Source: Pyrus communis (Eukaryota > Streptophyta > Magnoliopsida > Rosales > Rosaceae). From it: 64,000 nucleotides of DNA. Made by a program: the position numbers and the translations under genes. The DNA is taken from the NCBI RefSeq assembly GCF_963583255.1, contig NC_084815.1:20144807-20208806 (forward strand), written 5' to 3'. Positions 53,504 through 64,000 of this stretch are shown here, in pieces (position 1 is the stretch's first letter; every line of letters starts with the position of its first letter). The notes beneath the pieces were generated by a model. That model did not search any database. It saw only the letters and a program-made list of their open reading frames with translations, and had not been told where the DNA came from.

Positions 53504-55863
53504 ATGAACTCCCGCGAGCTCGCCCTGGTCTCCACCGCGGCCGTTTTCGGTGCCCTGGCCTCTGCGCTCACTTGCCGTTTCTTCTTTTCAAACCCTAGGA
53601 GGCAGTCCCCCAAACTCGATTTGTCGAAAAACGGCGTCGTTTCCCGGAAATGCTCTTCTCAGAGCCCTTTCGACCCCTCAAAGCGCGAAGGGTTAGTGTC
53701 CAAAATTCCAACTTTTCATAAAGCCCTTTGATTTTGGTCATACTTTTCTATTGCAGTAATAAATATATGAGTAATTAGTTACAAATTTTACAAAAATGGT
53801 TAATTTCACTCATATTATTATTGGGTTTTTAATTTTTAATTATGTTTTTTGTTTTGATTGCAGATATTTATCATGGGATGATTATTTCATGGCAATTGCA
53901 TTTTTATCAGCTGAAAGATCCAAAGATCCTAACAGGCAGGTCATATTTCTCTGCTTTTTTTTATGTATGCATTCTGATGAATTTGTCATTAAATGAGGAG
54001 GAATTAATTTTTTGAGAATTAGCAATGAGAGTGTTGCAAATTTCTTCGATTTGTGGTCTGATAAGAACTTGGTGAGTTAGACAATATATTGATTGGTCGT
54101 TGGTGCTATGTTTTGTATTTGTGGTGTATAGGTTGGAGCATGCTTGGTGAGTGAAAATGGTGTAATTCTAGGTATGGGATTTGTTGACGTGAACTCTACA
54201 TCCAAATAAAGCCGAATTATAAATTATATCGTAGTATATTGTTCAGTGATTGTATGGCTCTTATTGTCCATTGATTATGATTTTTATGATCATTGAACTT
54301 TTGCGAATGTAGTTTCCTTTTTTGACTTCCAGCCAATTTCTCTCTTTTCAGGAATTGGATATAATGGGTTCCCGAGAGGTTGTTCGGATGACAAGCTTCC
54401 TTGGGCTAAGGTTTGTCTACACTATTTGATGAAATTGTACAAAGAAAAAAGAATGATTATATGATGCTATGGTCAGTACTCAGTAGTAACTGGTAAAGCT
54501 GTCCTTTCTTGTTCAGAAATCCAAAACTGGGGATCCTTTGGAGACAAAGTATCCGTAAGTGTTTGTGCTTTCTTAAATTAATTTTCTGACTCGTGGTCTG
54601 CTGTTTACTCTGAACTTCCATTGCACCAGTCAAATTTATCATCCCACTGCTATCATATCATATCCAATGCTTGTGCTTTCATTGTAAGGTTTCAAATCTC
54701 TGGTTATTTCTCTTAGTATTTCTGATTTCGTTTTGCAGTTATGTTTGTCATGCTGAAGTCAATGCTATCCTAAACACGAATCATGCTTCTGCTGCAGGAC
54801 AGGTTACTTCTAGTTACACTTAGCCTTTCCCATTAACTACGAATATATCATCTCCATCTGCTGACCTAGTATTATAATGTGGATTCGAACTAAAATGTTG
54901 TCCTCGACCAACTTGACGAAATGATGACCCTGAGGGACTTCTACGTGGATATGATTGGTAGAAACTCAAGTCGTAAAATGAGCTTAAGTTTAAATGATGC
55001 TTGACTATATTTCCTTCTTTCCCATTTTGTGGTTATTCTGTTTCGTTGTGCTCTGTGACTGAAGGTACCGTGTGAATGCTTATTCTATTTCTTTGCAGAG
55101 GCTTTATGTGACCATGTTCCCCTGCAATGAGTGTGCCAAGATAATCATTCAGGTTCTTCCTATGCTTTCTTTGTGCTTGGATTTTACGGTATATCTGAAA
55201 TAACCATGCTTATGTCATTCCCACCTCCCGCCTTCCCCTCCCTTTCTAGTCCCTCTCCAACCTGCTAAAACTCTAGTAATGAGCATGTAAAGAGATGGTA
55301 ATCTATTTTTATTGCCTTGAAATTTCAAGAACCTGAGTATTTGCACGTTCAATGTGGTACGTTGCCAGTGTCTAACCAGTTTGTTTTTCCTACCAATTGC
55401 TTCTTATTTGCAGTCAGGGGTCGCCGAAGTTATATATTTTGTGGAAAAGAGGTTAAACAATCCAGATGTTGCCTACATTGCTTCCCATAAACTACTATCA
55501 TTGGCCGGTGTGAAAGTATGTCTCATTCACTTCTTGAACTGTTCTATTAAATTCATTTTGATTTTGCATATGCTTTTGAAATTAGAACATTAGGCTTTTA
55601 ATCTCTTCAGCTTGACGTTTCCTTGATTTGATGAGCGGTCCCTAATAGTCTCGCTAATTTTTCCCTTTAAAACGCCAATGCGTCTACGAGGTTGCTTGTG
55701 TGAACCTCCAAAGTGTTATCCAATTGAGTCAACCTGCAAATCCTTTATCCATAACACAGGAGCCGAAAACTTAACTGATATCTGTGTTTTTACGTCTCAA
55801 TTGCAGGTCAGGAAACATCACCCATACCTGAACCAACTTTTAGTCAAGTTTGAGGAGCCCTAG
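53504..55863 (+). CDS. Deoxycytidylate (dCMP) deaminase
   Basis: Nine exons join in frame: 53504-53691, 53864-53939, 54132-54171, 54352-54410, 54517-54554, 54739-54802, 55099-55152, 55414-55515 and 55807-55863, giving 225 residues. A hydrophobic N-terminus ([17 protein letters not shown]) is followed by the deaminase domain: [39 protein letters not shown], the zinc motif CHAEVNAIL and PCNECAK. The His of HAE, its Glu, and the two Cys of PCxxC are the zinc ligands and proton shuttle. The enzyme turns dCMP into dUMP, feeding thymidylate synthesis. All motifs are intact. The N-terminal hydrophobic stretch could be a membrane anchor or targeting signal; which one is not clear. Confidence 0.95.
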
Positions 55864-56253
55864 ATTTCGTATCGTTCGTTACCATAAACCGGTAAACGGA
55901 CCTTCATGCTCGGTGAAAATGTGAATCATGAATCCCTCTCGCGTGTAAGCATCTGGTATTTGGTTGTTGTCTCTTGAATCATGAATCACTTGTAGGTACA
56001 ATGTTTATTTTCAATTCTGCACTCTGGTCTGTTGTTGAACTATGAAATAGAACATACCGAATCATATGAACTCACGAGACGTTAACAACCTATTGTGATT
56101 GTATGGAAGTGATTTTTCATCTTCCGATTTCAATATTTCTGCCCGAAAAAGTTTGGAAGATATGGAAAACCATGTATCGGAGTACCATTCGTGTCGTTTT
56201 AGGACGGATTAGAAGGGAATCAACAAGAAGATTATTATCTACAACACTAGAAG

Positions 56254-56435
56254 ACCCCACTACATGTAATATGAAATGAGTTTGATAAGTCTCTATTTGT
56301 CGTTGTCTATGGCCGAACCCCACTACATGTAACATGAAATAAGTTTGATAAGTCTCTATTTGTCGGTGTTTATGATTGAATCCTGTTGCATGTAACAAGA
56401 AATGAGTTTGATAAGTCTATATATCGGTGTTTTTG
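56254..56435 (+). repeat. 63-bp tandem repeat, nearly three units
   Basis: Units start near 56258, 56321 and 56384 with 'CTACATGTAA', 'GTTTGATAAGTCTCTATTTG' and 'TCGGTGTTTATGATTG'-like parts. It is about 400 bases downstream of the deaminase stop. Confidence 0.9.
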
Positions 56436-56676
56436 ATTGGCATCGTTACTCTTGTTGTTATCTTTGATGTACTACTCTTGATCATGTAGTTTATGATCAG
56501 TCCATTTTTCCCTTCTTTTTTTATTTTTTGTTGATCATGACATAATATTGTTGATCATGAGCAAATGTGTAAAATATAATAAGAAAAAAAAAAAGAAGTT
56601 TGACAGTTAGAACTCTTTCCCAAATTCGTTGACTGTAATGTGCATGGAAAGTTTGTTTCTCACGGTTTGGAATTAT

Positions 56677-56793
56677 GCCACGTATTCAGTGAGCCTTATT
56701 CTTATTTATTTTATTGAGCAAAAGTAATAAATTTTCTGACAAAAAAAAATCAATAAAATTAATAAAATAAGGCTCATTAAATATGTAACGTAA
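56677..56793. repeat. Short foldback MITE
   Basis: The arms GCCACGTATTCAGTGAGCCT and the complement of the right end (GTTACATATTTAATGAGCCT) are inverted, each followed by 'TATTTTATT'-type sequence. Confidence 0.6.
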
Positions 56794-56947
56794 CTCCCAA
56801 CTATTAGATTTTATTTAAAGCGTCTCGATTCAAAGAAGAAGAATGGAGAAGAGAGAATCTAAGTCTAAATTTTTCGGTGCACGTCAATCCGTCAGATCAT
56901 TTTATCCGTGCAAATTTAGTTTTCAAGACCAAAAAATCAAAGAGGTG

Positions 56948-57150
56948 GATTGTCTTCCTTTTCATTTTTATATTTTTTTCATGTCTTCTTGTGATGTGTG
57001 GTCACGGTTAAATTATGTTAATCTTTTATATTAATTTTTTATAAAAATAATAAAATAAAAAGTAATAGGAATATAAAATGTTAATGTGACTAAACCGTGA
57101 CCACACAAACAAAAAAAACATAAGAAGAGCATGGAAATGTGAGGACAAAC
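56948..57150. repeat. Foldback MITE with CACGGTTAA arms, copy 2
   Basis: The arms 'GTGTGGTCACGGTTAAATTA' and, from the complement of the right side, 'GTGTGGTCACGGTTTAGTCA' are inverted. The family matches 9276-9462. Confidence 0.65.
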
Positions 57151-57404
57151 AACCCACCTCCAAAAATCAAACCAAAACATATGTCGGTCTAAATCTGTTT
57201 GTTTTGTGAGCACCCAGTTAAGTTTGACCAGTGCAATTGGAGTTGAAGAGTCACTGGATGCCTCTCTTCGGTTGGCTGGCCTACGATGAAAACGACATTG
57301 AAAAAACGAAAGCTTAATTTTGTCAACTAAAGAGAAGTTCAAAGTATGATTCCTGGGAAGAGTATGGTTAATTTTGTTCAACCATTTCCAACTAATGAAA
57401 CTTC

Positions 57405-57637
57405 ACCACCTTGACATTTGATCTATTGTAGTATTACCAGGGTTGGCCGGTAAAACATGACTAAAAATCAGCAACCTACGACCATTTCGTTTTCATTTTT
57501 CACTTTTTGTTTTTACTTATAAAAAAAGGAAAAATAGTTTCAGATGAGAAAACACCTTGACATTTGATCTATTGTAGTAATTACCAGGGTTAGCCAGTAA
57601 AACATGACTAAAAATCAGTAACCTATGACCATTTCGT
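57405..57637 (+). repeat. Direct repeat of about 85 bp
   Basis: 'CACCTTGACATTTGATCTAT' through 'CATGACTAAAAATCAG' and 'GACCATTTCG' occurs at 57405-57490 and again at 57551-57637, with a 60-base non-repeated spacer. Confidence 0.88.
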
Positions 57638-57893
57638 GATTCCATATGAACGGTGGTTTGTAAGATGTAACATCACATGATTCCATGTGTTAAAAATTCT
57701 ACTTTCTAGCATAAATTAACAAAAGTCACCGCAGCTTAATCAAATCCTATTACGTCTAATTATACACCATGACAATAATATAACATAGAATAGAACAACT
57801 CCAACTCCATATTCCTTGCGTTTTGCATGCATGTTTTTGTGGGGTTTGTAATATGTAAGTACGAATTTGCCCCCCACACCCTACTAACTTAGG

Positions 57894-58508
57894 ACGTGTT
57901 TACGTATCCGTAATCGAAATGAAATTTGTGGAATTGAATTCCGATTACGGAGTATTCCAGTGTTTACTAAACATAAAGGAATAAAAAAGGCAGTGGGGCC
58001 CACACAAATTTTGGAATTCAATTCCTTGTATCGGTGGAATTGGATTCTCTAGATATAGATGGTAATCCAATTCTTGATTGCTTGGACAATCGGAATGACA
58101 CTTTTGTTCCCTTTATGCCTTCACTTGCTTTTTTTATATCCAAGACTATCTTTGTAAGATCCCACATCGCCCAGGGGTGAGGATCCTGTAAGCCTTATAT
58201 GTATATTCTCATCTCTACCTAACACAAGCCCTTTTAGGAGCTCACTTGCTTTTTTCTTACTATTATATATTATATCAAATTTTATTAAAAAAAAGTATAT
58301 AAAATATTTGATTTGGGACAAGGGCATTTTAGTAATCATATTGGTTTATATTCCGATTCTGCTGAATTAGTAAACAGCTTTATGAAATTCTATTCCGATT
58401 CCAGAACATTTAAGTAATCAGCTTCAACAGGAATCTGATTCTAATTTCCCATTCCAACTTCTCAATTCAATCCCTCCTACTTTCATTACGGTTACGAAAA
58501 CGCACTAT
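57894..58508. repeat. Large MITE, hosting a nested insertion
   Basis: The left end GTGTTTACGTATCCGTAATC and the complement of the right end (GCGTTTTCGTAACCGTAATG) are inverted. 'GGAATTCAATTCC'-type motifs recur inside. A separate short piece sits at 58153-58250. Confidence 0.6.
58153..58250 (+). mobile_element. Cassandra-like LTR fragment
   Basis: The phrases TGTAAGATCCCACATCGCCC, CTGTAAGCCTTATATGTATA, 'TCATCTCTACC' and 'TTTTAGGAGCTCACT' in this order match the first part of the Cassandra TRIM LTR as known in woody plants, stopping just before its 5S rRNA-like part. The piece is flanked by TCACTTGCTTTTTT at 58121-58134 and 58242-58255. Confidence 0.55.
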
Positions 58509-58535
58509 TAACCCATTATTATCAAGTCCAACATA

Positions 58536-58720
58536 GCCACTCAGTATTATAGTATGATAATATTCTTTTTCACTTGTATGTAAGAGGTACAAGAGATCTT
58601 AAGTTCGAATTTCGTAGATAATGAATTCGATATCAAATTAGGTTGCCTATTGTATCTCTTAGCCAAATTCCGCCCTCTCAGAGTGTAAAATATAGCGTTG
58701 TGAAAAAAAAAAATAAAGTA
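58536..58720 (+). mobile_element. SINE, family 1, second copy, 11-bp duplication
   Basis: It starts GCCACTCAGTATTATAGTAT and holds a B-box-like TTAAGTTCGAATTTCG and a poly(A) end. The flanks AGTCCAACATA (58525-58535) and AGTCCAATATA (58721-58731) match at 10 of 11. The start and the end TTGTGAAAAAAAAA match the SINE at 2436-2604. Confidence 0.8.
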
Positions 58721-58855
58721 GTCCAATATAGAATACTATTTACCCTTTCTATATATGACGCAATATACAGCTGTAATTTTAATTTTTAACCAACAAAAAC
58801 AAAAACATATAAAATAAAAAACGCATATTTTTGTTTTCCTTTAAATATCAGTTCA

Positions 58856-60106
58856 TTATCCAACGGCCATATTGTCACCTTCTTCACCCTCCACCGGTCC
58901 CCCCAACTCCTCCACTGCCTCACCGTCAACCGCCAGCCACCGTTCGATCGGCTTACACTTGACTTTGTGTCGCAGCTTCCAATCCAGCGCTTGGCATCCA
59001 CGCGAGCAATAATTCACCGTTCCGCAAACCGAGCACCTCCTAAACTCGTGCGGCATAGTCTCGGGCCTCCCGCAGCCCACGTGCGAGCACATCTTCATTC
59101 CCTGCCCCGCCATCCACCGCCCCGACCCGAACCACTCCCTCATGAACCGGTTCGCAGGGTGGAGCTCCGGAGGTGGAACGTTGCACCCGAAGTCGCTCAG
59201 CAGTGGGCAGCTGACCAGCCCCGTCAGGCAGGCGTAGAAGTGCTGGTGGTGGTGGGACCGCCACGCCGCGGAGGAGCGTAGAACGGATGCGAGCTCCCGC
59301 GCGTTGGCCTGGACAAGCAAGCGGCGTCCCTCGGTGACGTTCTGCTTGACTCCATAACCGTCCTGGAGGCAATGGCCGAGCTCGCGAAGCGCGTCGACGT
59401 GGCCGAGGGAAGCGGCTCGCGCGCAGAGAGCCACGCCAGCTCGCAGGTCCTTATCTTTCTTGGAGTAGCCGCTGCCGTTAAACTGAATCACGGCGAGCGA
59501 GTACAGCGCAGGCGCGTGGGCTCTCATGGCGGCTTTCGCCATGAGCGACGCCCCGCTCCCTCGGTTTTGTAAACAGTAAAATCGGATCTGTAGCGACAAA
59601 AGCGAAATTATTTTCCAAAAATAAAAAAAAGTTACAAAAATCAAAAGAAAAGAAAATAAATAAGATAAAATTAAGCGACTGACCATTCCGAGAGTGTAGG
59701 AAGCTTCGATGTTACCGGCGGTGACGCACTGTTTGAGAAACCGGTGAGCCGAATCGGACCAGTTCTTGGCCCGGATTGCAAATGCTTTTGGACCGGCCTT
59801 TGATAACACCAGAGAGTGGAGTCCTAACCGGTTCAATCTCTTACACCTATATTTTATTTTATTTTCCAAAAATTAAAACGAGAAATTCATCAAGAGCAAG
59901 CAAGAAAAATAAGAAATCCGAGGTCACGGCGCTTACGTGATGAGAACGTTGATGAGATCGGACGGCGAGGAAGCGGAGGAGCTGAGCTTGCAGAAGACGA
60001 AGACAACGAGATCGTCGGGCAAGCCGTCAAAGAAATCTGACTTCGCGGCGGCGGTTGATCGGCGGGAGCTTCTGAGCTTTTTTCTTTGCAGCGTCGCCGC
60101 CTCCAT
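58856..60106 (-). CDS. F-box / Sel1-repeat / MYND zinc-finger protein
   Basis: Three exons on the minus strand, 60106-59937, 59846-59684 and 59587-58856, give 354 residues. The start is MEAATLQRKKLRSSRR. An F-box follows (FDGLPDDLVVFVFCKLSS, LINVLITCKRLNRLG), then Sel1-like helical repeats (AAMRAHAPALYSLAVIQFNG, ALCARAASLGHVDALREL, CLQDGYGVKQNVTEGRRLL), and a MYND-type zinc finger with the expected cysteine spacing (CSHVGCG, RRCSVCGTVNYCSRGC, LDWKLRHKVKC). This is the plant F-box/MYND family of SCF ubiquitin-ligase adaptors, so it likely recruits a target through Sel1 or MYND and links it to SKP1. The target is unknown. The splice junctions are clean GT-AG. The coding GC content is high compared with surrounding DNA. 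Confidence 0.93.
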
Positions 60107-60389
60107 GTTTAGCTTTCTTCTTCTTCTTCTGCAGAATCTTCACATAATCCAAGCTCGATCTTTCTCTGTGCGCATGGAAACGGTTGTTGTTTGGAAGTTT
60201 GTGGGTTTTATGAGGGTGGAGATAAAAGTCGAGAACGATGACGTCTGGACGGACTTATATACAAGGGGAAGGAGGGAGACCAAACGACAAGCCACTATGT
60301 GGGGCCCGCGAGATTGATTTGAAGAGAATTAAATATTAATCCTTGATTAAGCTTTATATTTGGTTTAATTAATTTTTAGTGGGAAATAA

Positions 60390-60612
60390 AGAAGCCGGAT
60401 TCTTGTTGGATTATTTTTGTGTAGATTCCAAAAATTCGTGAATCGTCTGTTTATTGTATATCGTGAGGTCAGAAATTATTTTAAATGTTTTTATTTAAAA
60501 TTAAATATAAATAATATTTGATAAAAATTAATAATATAATATATGATAAACAGACATGATTTATAGATCTTAAAATTCCTACTAAGGATCCGGAGAGGAT
60601 CCTGTTGGAGAA
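60390..60612. repeat. GGATCC foldback family, diverged copy 6
   Basis: The right end GGATCCGGAGAGGATCCTGTTGG and the left end TGTTGGATTATTTTTG are diverged inverted ends. The core 'CGTCTGTTTATTGTATAT' and its inverted partner match the core of copy 1 at 9463-9669. Confidence 0.6.
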
Positions 60613-60858
60613 ATAAATAGGATACTCTCTCCGGTTTTAGCGATTTGGGTGAGACGAAAGGACTGGTCAAAAGACTCGTTGTGGACCCAGACTGAGCTTT
60701 AGGCCAGCCGGTGGAGGCCCAGTACAGTACACCCTATTGTTCTGCCGAATTCACCTTGGAATTTTTTTCCCAAATTCTTTTTATTTATAATTCTCCTAGG
60801 AGTTTTAATAATTTCTAAAAAAGATTATTACAAATTATTGAATAAGCAATGATAAAAT

Positions 60859-61058
60859 TCGGAACCGGATCCCCTCTGGATCCTTTGAAATTAAACCTCT
60901 AGATAAAGGGATCCAGATAGTTGAAATTTGATCCAACGACTACAAACAGGGATCTCTCTAAAAGTTATAATAATTGTAGCCGTTGAATCAAATTTCAACG
61001 GTCCGAATCCCTTAATCAAGAAGCTCAATTTACAAGGATCCGAAAAGAATCATATTCC
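60859..61058 (+). repeat. GGATCC foldback MITE, copy 7
   Basis: The left end CGGAACCGGATCCCCTCTGG and the core 'GTTGAAATTTGATCCAACG' with 'TAGCCGTTGAATCAAATTTC' are as in copy 4. The right end has diverged. Confidence 0.7.
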
Positions 61059-61684
61059 ATAAAATTAATCTAAATTATAGAGGTGGAATAGCTGAAACTG
61101 ACGAAGTGGGTTAAATAGTAGAGCTCGATCCACCAAGATATTCCACCACTAACTAACATCACAACCATTGGCCTTAAATTGTCATGACAGTTGGAATTGA
61201 AAGGTTCGATGGTATTTGGATTGTTTTTTTAAAACAAGTGAGCACTATATATTTGCGTGAGGTTGTAAGTAAATGTAATATGATAGCATTATTGTTACAG
61301 TAACGTTTTATAATCAAAACTTAATACGTGCAAGACAATGTTGAACCTTTTGTTGTTCCTTCAAATTTTTATAATTGGCGTGTTCATAATGATGTATTGC
61401 ATTCTCTATCATCAAATATTGTACCCTAGAAATAGATGAAAAAAAGAGACTGATAAACTCCAGAATAATTGAGTTCTTCCATCACATTTTTTAGTAATAG
61501 TAAAGAAACTTGTAAGTATTGTAACCAAATTCTGTAATTTATATTCATTACTAGGATGGTCACAACACACAATAATTAATTAGATCAAGTTGGGCACACT
61601 GGATTTTTTACATCCATTTATTTTTATAGTTAAGAAAACAAATCTATTTTAGTTGCAATATGAACAGACAAGATAACAATAATT
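61059..61684. other. No gene seen
   Basis: AT-rich spacer without assignable features. Confidence 0.4.
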
Positions 61685-62510
61685 TAGCATATGTTTACTC
61701 GGTATGGGGATAAGAATGGACGGGTATAAGATAAACCATTTTCTCTGATTATCTCGTACCTTAATTTTTCAGATATAGAGATATACCTACTTTTTACTCT
61801 TTATTTTTTAATAAATGAAAATAGAGTGGTGATAAACTCATCCCATTGTCTTATTTTCCCACCCACCTTTTAATAAAAAATTCAATACCAAATTTATTCT
61901 CTTGTAAAATGATACCTAAGACCAAAGAAAAGAAAAACCCCTGCTCTCTACGTTGTCAGGTTCGTTCTTCCCCATCTTCTAGAACAACCCACCTCTCTAA
62001 ATCTTCAAAAAATCCAAGTCCCCTATACCTTTGGCCATTTTAATTTGATATGTTTGTTTTTGTTGTCAATACCAGCAAACAACCTTGAAAACTAGGATAA
62101 AGGCTTGTCAGTCCACAATCCACAATCCACATACTGATTGTTGTGGGAGGCGCAGATGAAGTGGAACACGGTGTTCTCGGGGCGGGTGGGGTGTTGGAGG
62201 ATGGAGAAGACGCGGGGAATTGTGTAAAATGTATTGTAAAGATGCGATCTTTATTGTGCATCTTGATCAATTGAATTGTGTCTTTGTAGATTTTGTTTTA
62301 CTCAATAAAAATAAAAAGAAAAATAATTTCAATATAAAGGTTATTTTAGGAATAATAGTTGGTGGGAAGATAACATTTCAAGTTTTTAACTTTTTGTGGT
62401 GGGTGAGAATCTTATAATATGGATGGAGAAATAAGACACTGAGGTAAGTTTAATAGCACTCTAAAAATAATACTCGCAAATCTATTCCTTATAAGCAAAC
62501 ACGCCTTAGT
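61685..62510. repeat. Probable large inverted-repeat element
   Basis: 'TAAACTCATCCCATTGTCTT' at 61831 recurs inverted near 62450 ('TAAACTTACCTCAGTGTCTT' on the complement), and the outer ends share TGTTTACT/TGTTTGCT. The middle (61960-62270) has GC-richer sequence with no recognised protein. Confidence 0.45.
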
Positions 62511-63639
62511 ATTTTTTATACATTAAAAAGAATCAAAGGGTTAGGTTTTATCTGCAGTAGTATTTTGAATAAATAGGTGGGGGAATATGCATACAACTTT
62601 AGAAAGAAAGAAAAAATGTGTGGAATCCGTCCCCATTTGTCCCAAAACGAGTTTAGGTGAGCTTCTGGATTTAATTCTAAGATGACCAGTTTTTGGTCTG
62701 CAGATTCCGTTATTTCTAACGAAATATGCGTATAAGACAATTATTTAAGGGTGATGTTATTTGAATGCACAAAATTAACACTTGACGCAAAAAAAAAAAA
62801 AATTTGAACGCACAAAATTAACACTTGACACCAAAAAAAAAAGGAACGCATAAAATTAACACACTTATTAGCATATTGTTTAATGCATGTGGGGTTTTAC
62901 ATGGAACAGTTACGCTCACGTATGTTGAAAAGTATGTCAGCAAGTGCATATGTCCAGATAACTTTATTGATTGCATAATTGCCAAATTGCCACCAATCGG
63001 ATAATTCATCAAAATTTCACTTAAAGAAAACACATACACAAAATGTTAACACATGATTATTTTTAATTTATAAACGAAGTTTCAAATTAATTTGGTTTAA
63101 ATCCCCATGATATATGCTTTGTTCTCATGGAAGCAGCATGAAAAACATGTTTATTGGCTTTTAGTTTACGTAGGCCGCCTGCATGAGTGACGAAAAAGCC
63201 AAACTTTCCAAGTCTTACGAAGGATCTTATTTTTCATCGTGTTCTCGGACTAAGTCTCCATAAAAAAATTGGGTACGAGTAGGACCTTACTTTATTCAAT
63301 CCAAACAACTCCTTACCATACAATGTGTACATGCCTATCTTTTTTTTCTCGTGAATTAAACGTGGAAGTTCGGCACATACATAAACAAATTATAGGGCGT
63401 ATATTACTCTTAGCTGAGAGAATTGAACTAGTAGTGGGGTTGCTTTTTCCATTTAAAATTGCATGTCTCTTTTAAAACTCCCCTGCCAAACTCATCGTTT
63501 CATTAAACAGTCAAACAAATTTAAAACCAAAACAGCCTAATGACGTCGTTTGCTTCATCTTCTTCCATGAGGTTCACACCTCTGCGAATAAAAACTTGGC
63601 GCCGTTAGGTTGATTTCATACACCTTTCACATAAGTCAA
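62511..63639. other. No gene seen
   Basis: 'CACAAAATTAACACTTGAC' is repeated at about 62768 and 62812, with a third partial unit. No gene is supported. Confidence 0.4.
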
Positions 63640-64000
63640 GATGAGCCTAGGATCCTAGTCCCTTGGTGGCTCCGCTCCTGCCTAGGCACCCATCTAGGTC
63701 GCAACTCTCATTAAAACAGAAGATCGATAACTTTAATTTTTTATTTTATTTTTAATAAAATGTAAGAGATTTGTTGAATACTTGGACGAACATTTATTAT
63801 ATGCTTGAATCACATGTTTTCAATATTGTTTTAATACTCTATGATCTATATATCATTTTATTTTGCAATTTATGTATCCCAATATAGTTATCTATTTTTT
63901 TCATAATATGAACAAGTACTTATTTATACGAAATATAATAAATTTACTTTAAATCTTCTAGTCTGTCTAGACCCCATCTAACCGCCTACATGCTAGTTCC
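63640..64000 (-). repeat. MITE with CTAGGCG-rich ends, copy 2, cut by window end
   Basis: On the minus strand it matches 3947-4405: 'GGCGGTTAGATGGGGTCTAG', then the AT-rich core, then 'GACCTAGATGGGTGCCTAGG'. Its 5' end lies beyond the window. Confidence 0.6.

Noticed and set aside
58967..59572. Plus-strand frames of 104 and 66 residues, and a minus frame of 110
   Set aside because: GC-rich shadows of the F-box/MYND coding exon.

Overview
This window is nuclear DNA of a flowering plant. The genes have plant-style GT-AG introns, the families are plant ones (NF-YC, DUF579, IDD-related, TITAN-like), and AT-rich intergenic DNA is packed with MITEs, SINEs and retroelement pieces. The repeat types (a GGATCC-ended foldback family, a Cassandra-like LTR piece, TAA-flanked Tourist-like elements) resemble those of woody Rosaceae such as apple or pear. 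The species is an inference from general familiarity and was not proven.

Nine protein genes and one tRNA can be read. From the left they are: the last two visible exons of a non-specific phospholipase C (454-1176, +); a nodulin-like/NFD4-type major facilitator (16272-18834, +, three exons); a J-domain/DUF3444 protein with one coding exon and a long 5'UTR intron (22052-24754, +); an NF-YC transcription subunit whose stop codon lies across a 1.4 kb intron (31393-33469, +); a DUF579 (IRX15/GXM-type) wall-polysaccharide protein (35510-36328, +); a TITAN-like/CENATAC-family zinc-finger protein of seven exons (39637-37324, -); a 170-residue protein like the C-terminus of IDD14/15/16 but without zinc fingers (44978-44466, -); tRNA-Leu(AAG) (47307-47227, -); a deoxycytidylate deaminase of nine exons (53504-55863, +); and an F-box/Sel1/MYND protein of three exons (60106-58856, -). 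They are separate plant genes with their own promoters and form no operon or visible pathway cluster.

Mobile DNA fills most of the rest. It includes a degenerate PIF/Harbinger element with both genes still recognisable (27514-30268, TAA duplication); a 5' piece of a Ty3/gypsy element with LTR, primer site and broken gag (47832 to about 50195); a hAT-like non-autonomous element carrying gene-like sequence (2840-3901); one end of a CACTA-like element (ending 52600); at least five SINEs of three families, four of them with clear target-site duplications (18, 15, 13 and 11 bp); a Cassandra-like LTR piece inside a MITE; and many foldback MITEs. One foldback family is present in seven copies.

The most useful leads are the zinc-finger-less IDD-like protein with an LxLxL repression motif, the split NF-YC stop codon, a four-fold internal peptide repeat plus a uORF and intron tandem repeat in the J-protein gene, and the SINE/MITE insertions whose boundaries can be set to the base. 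No CRISPR, operon, rRNA or miRNA locus was recognised.
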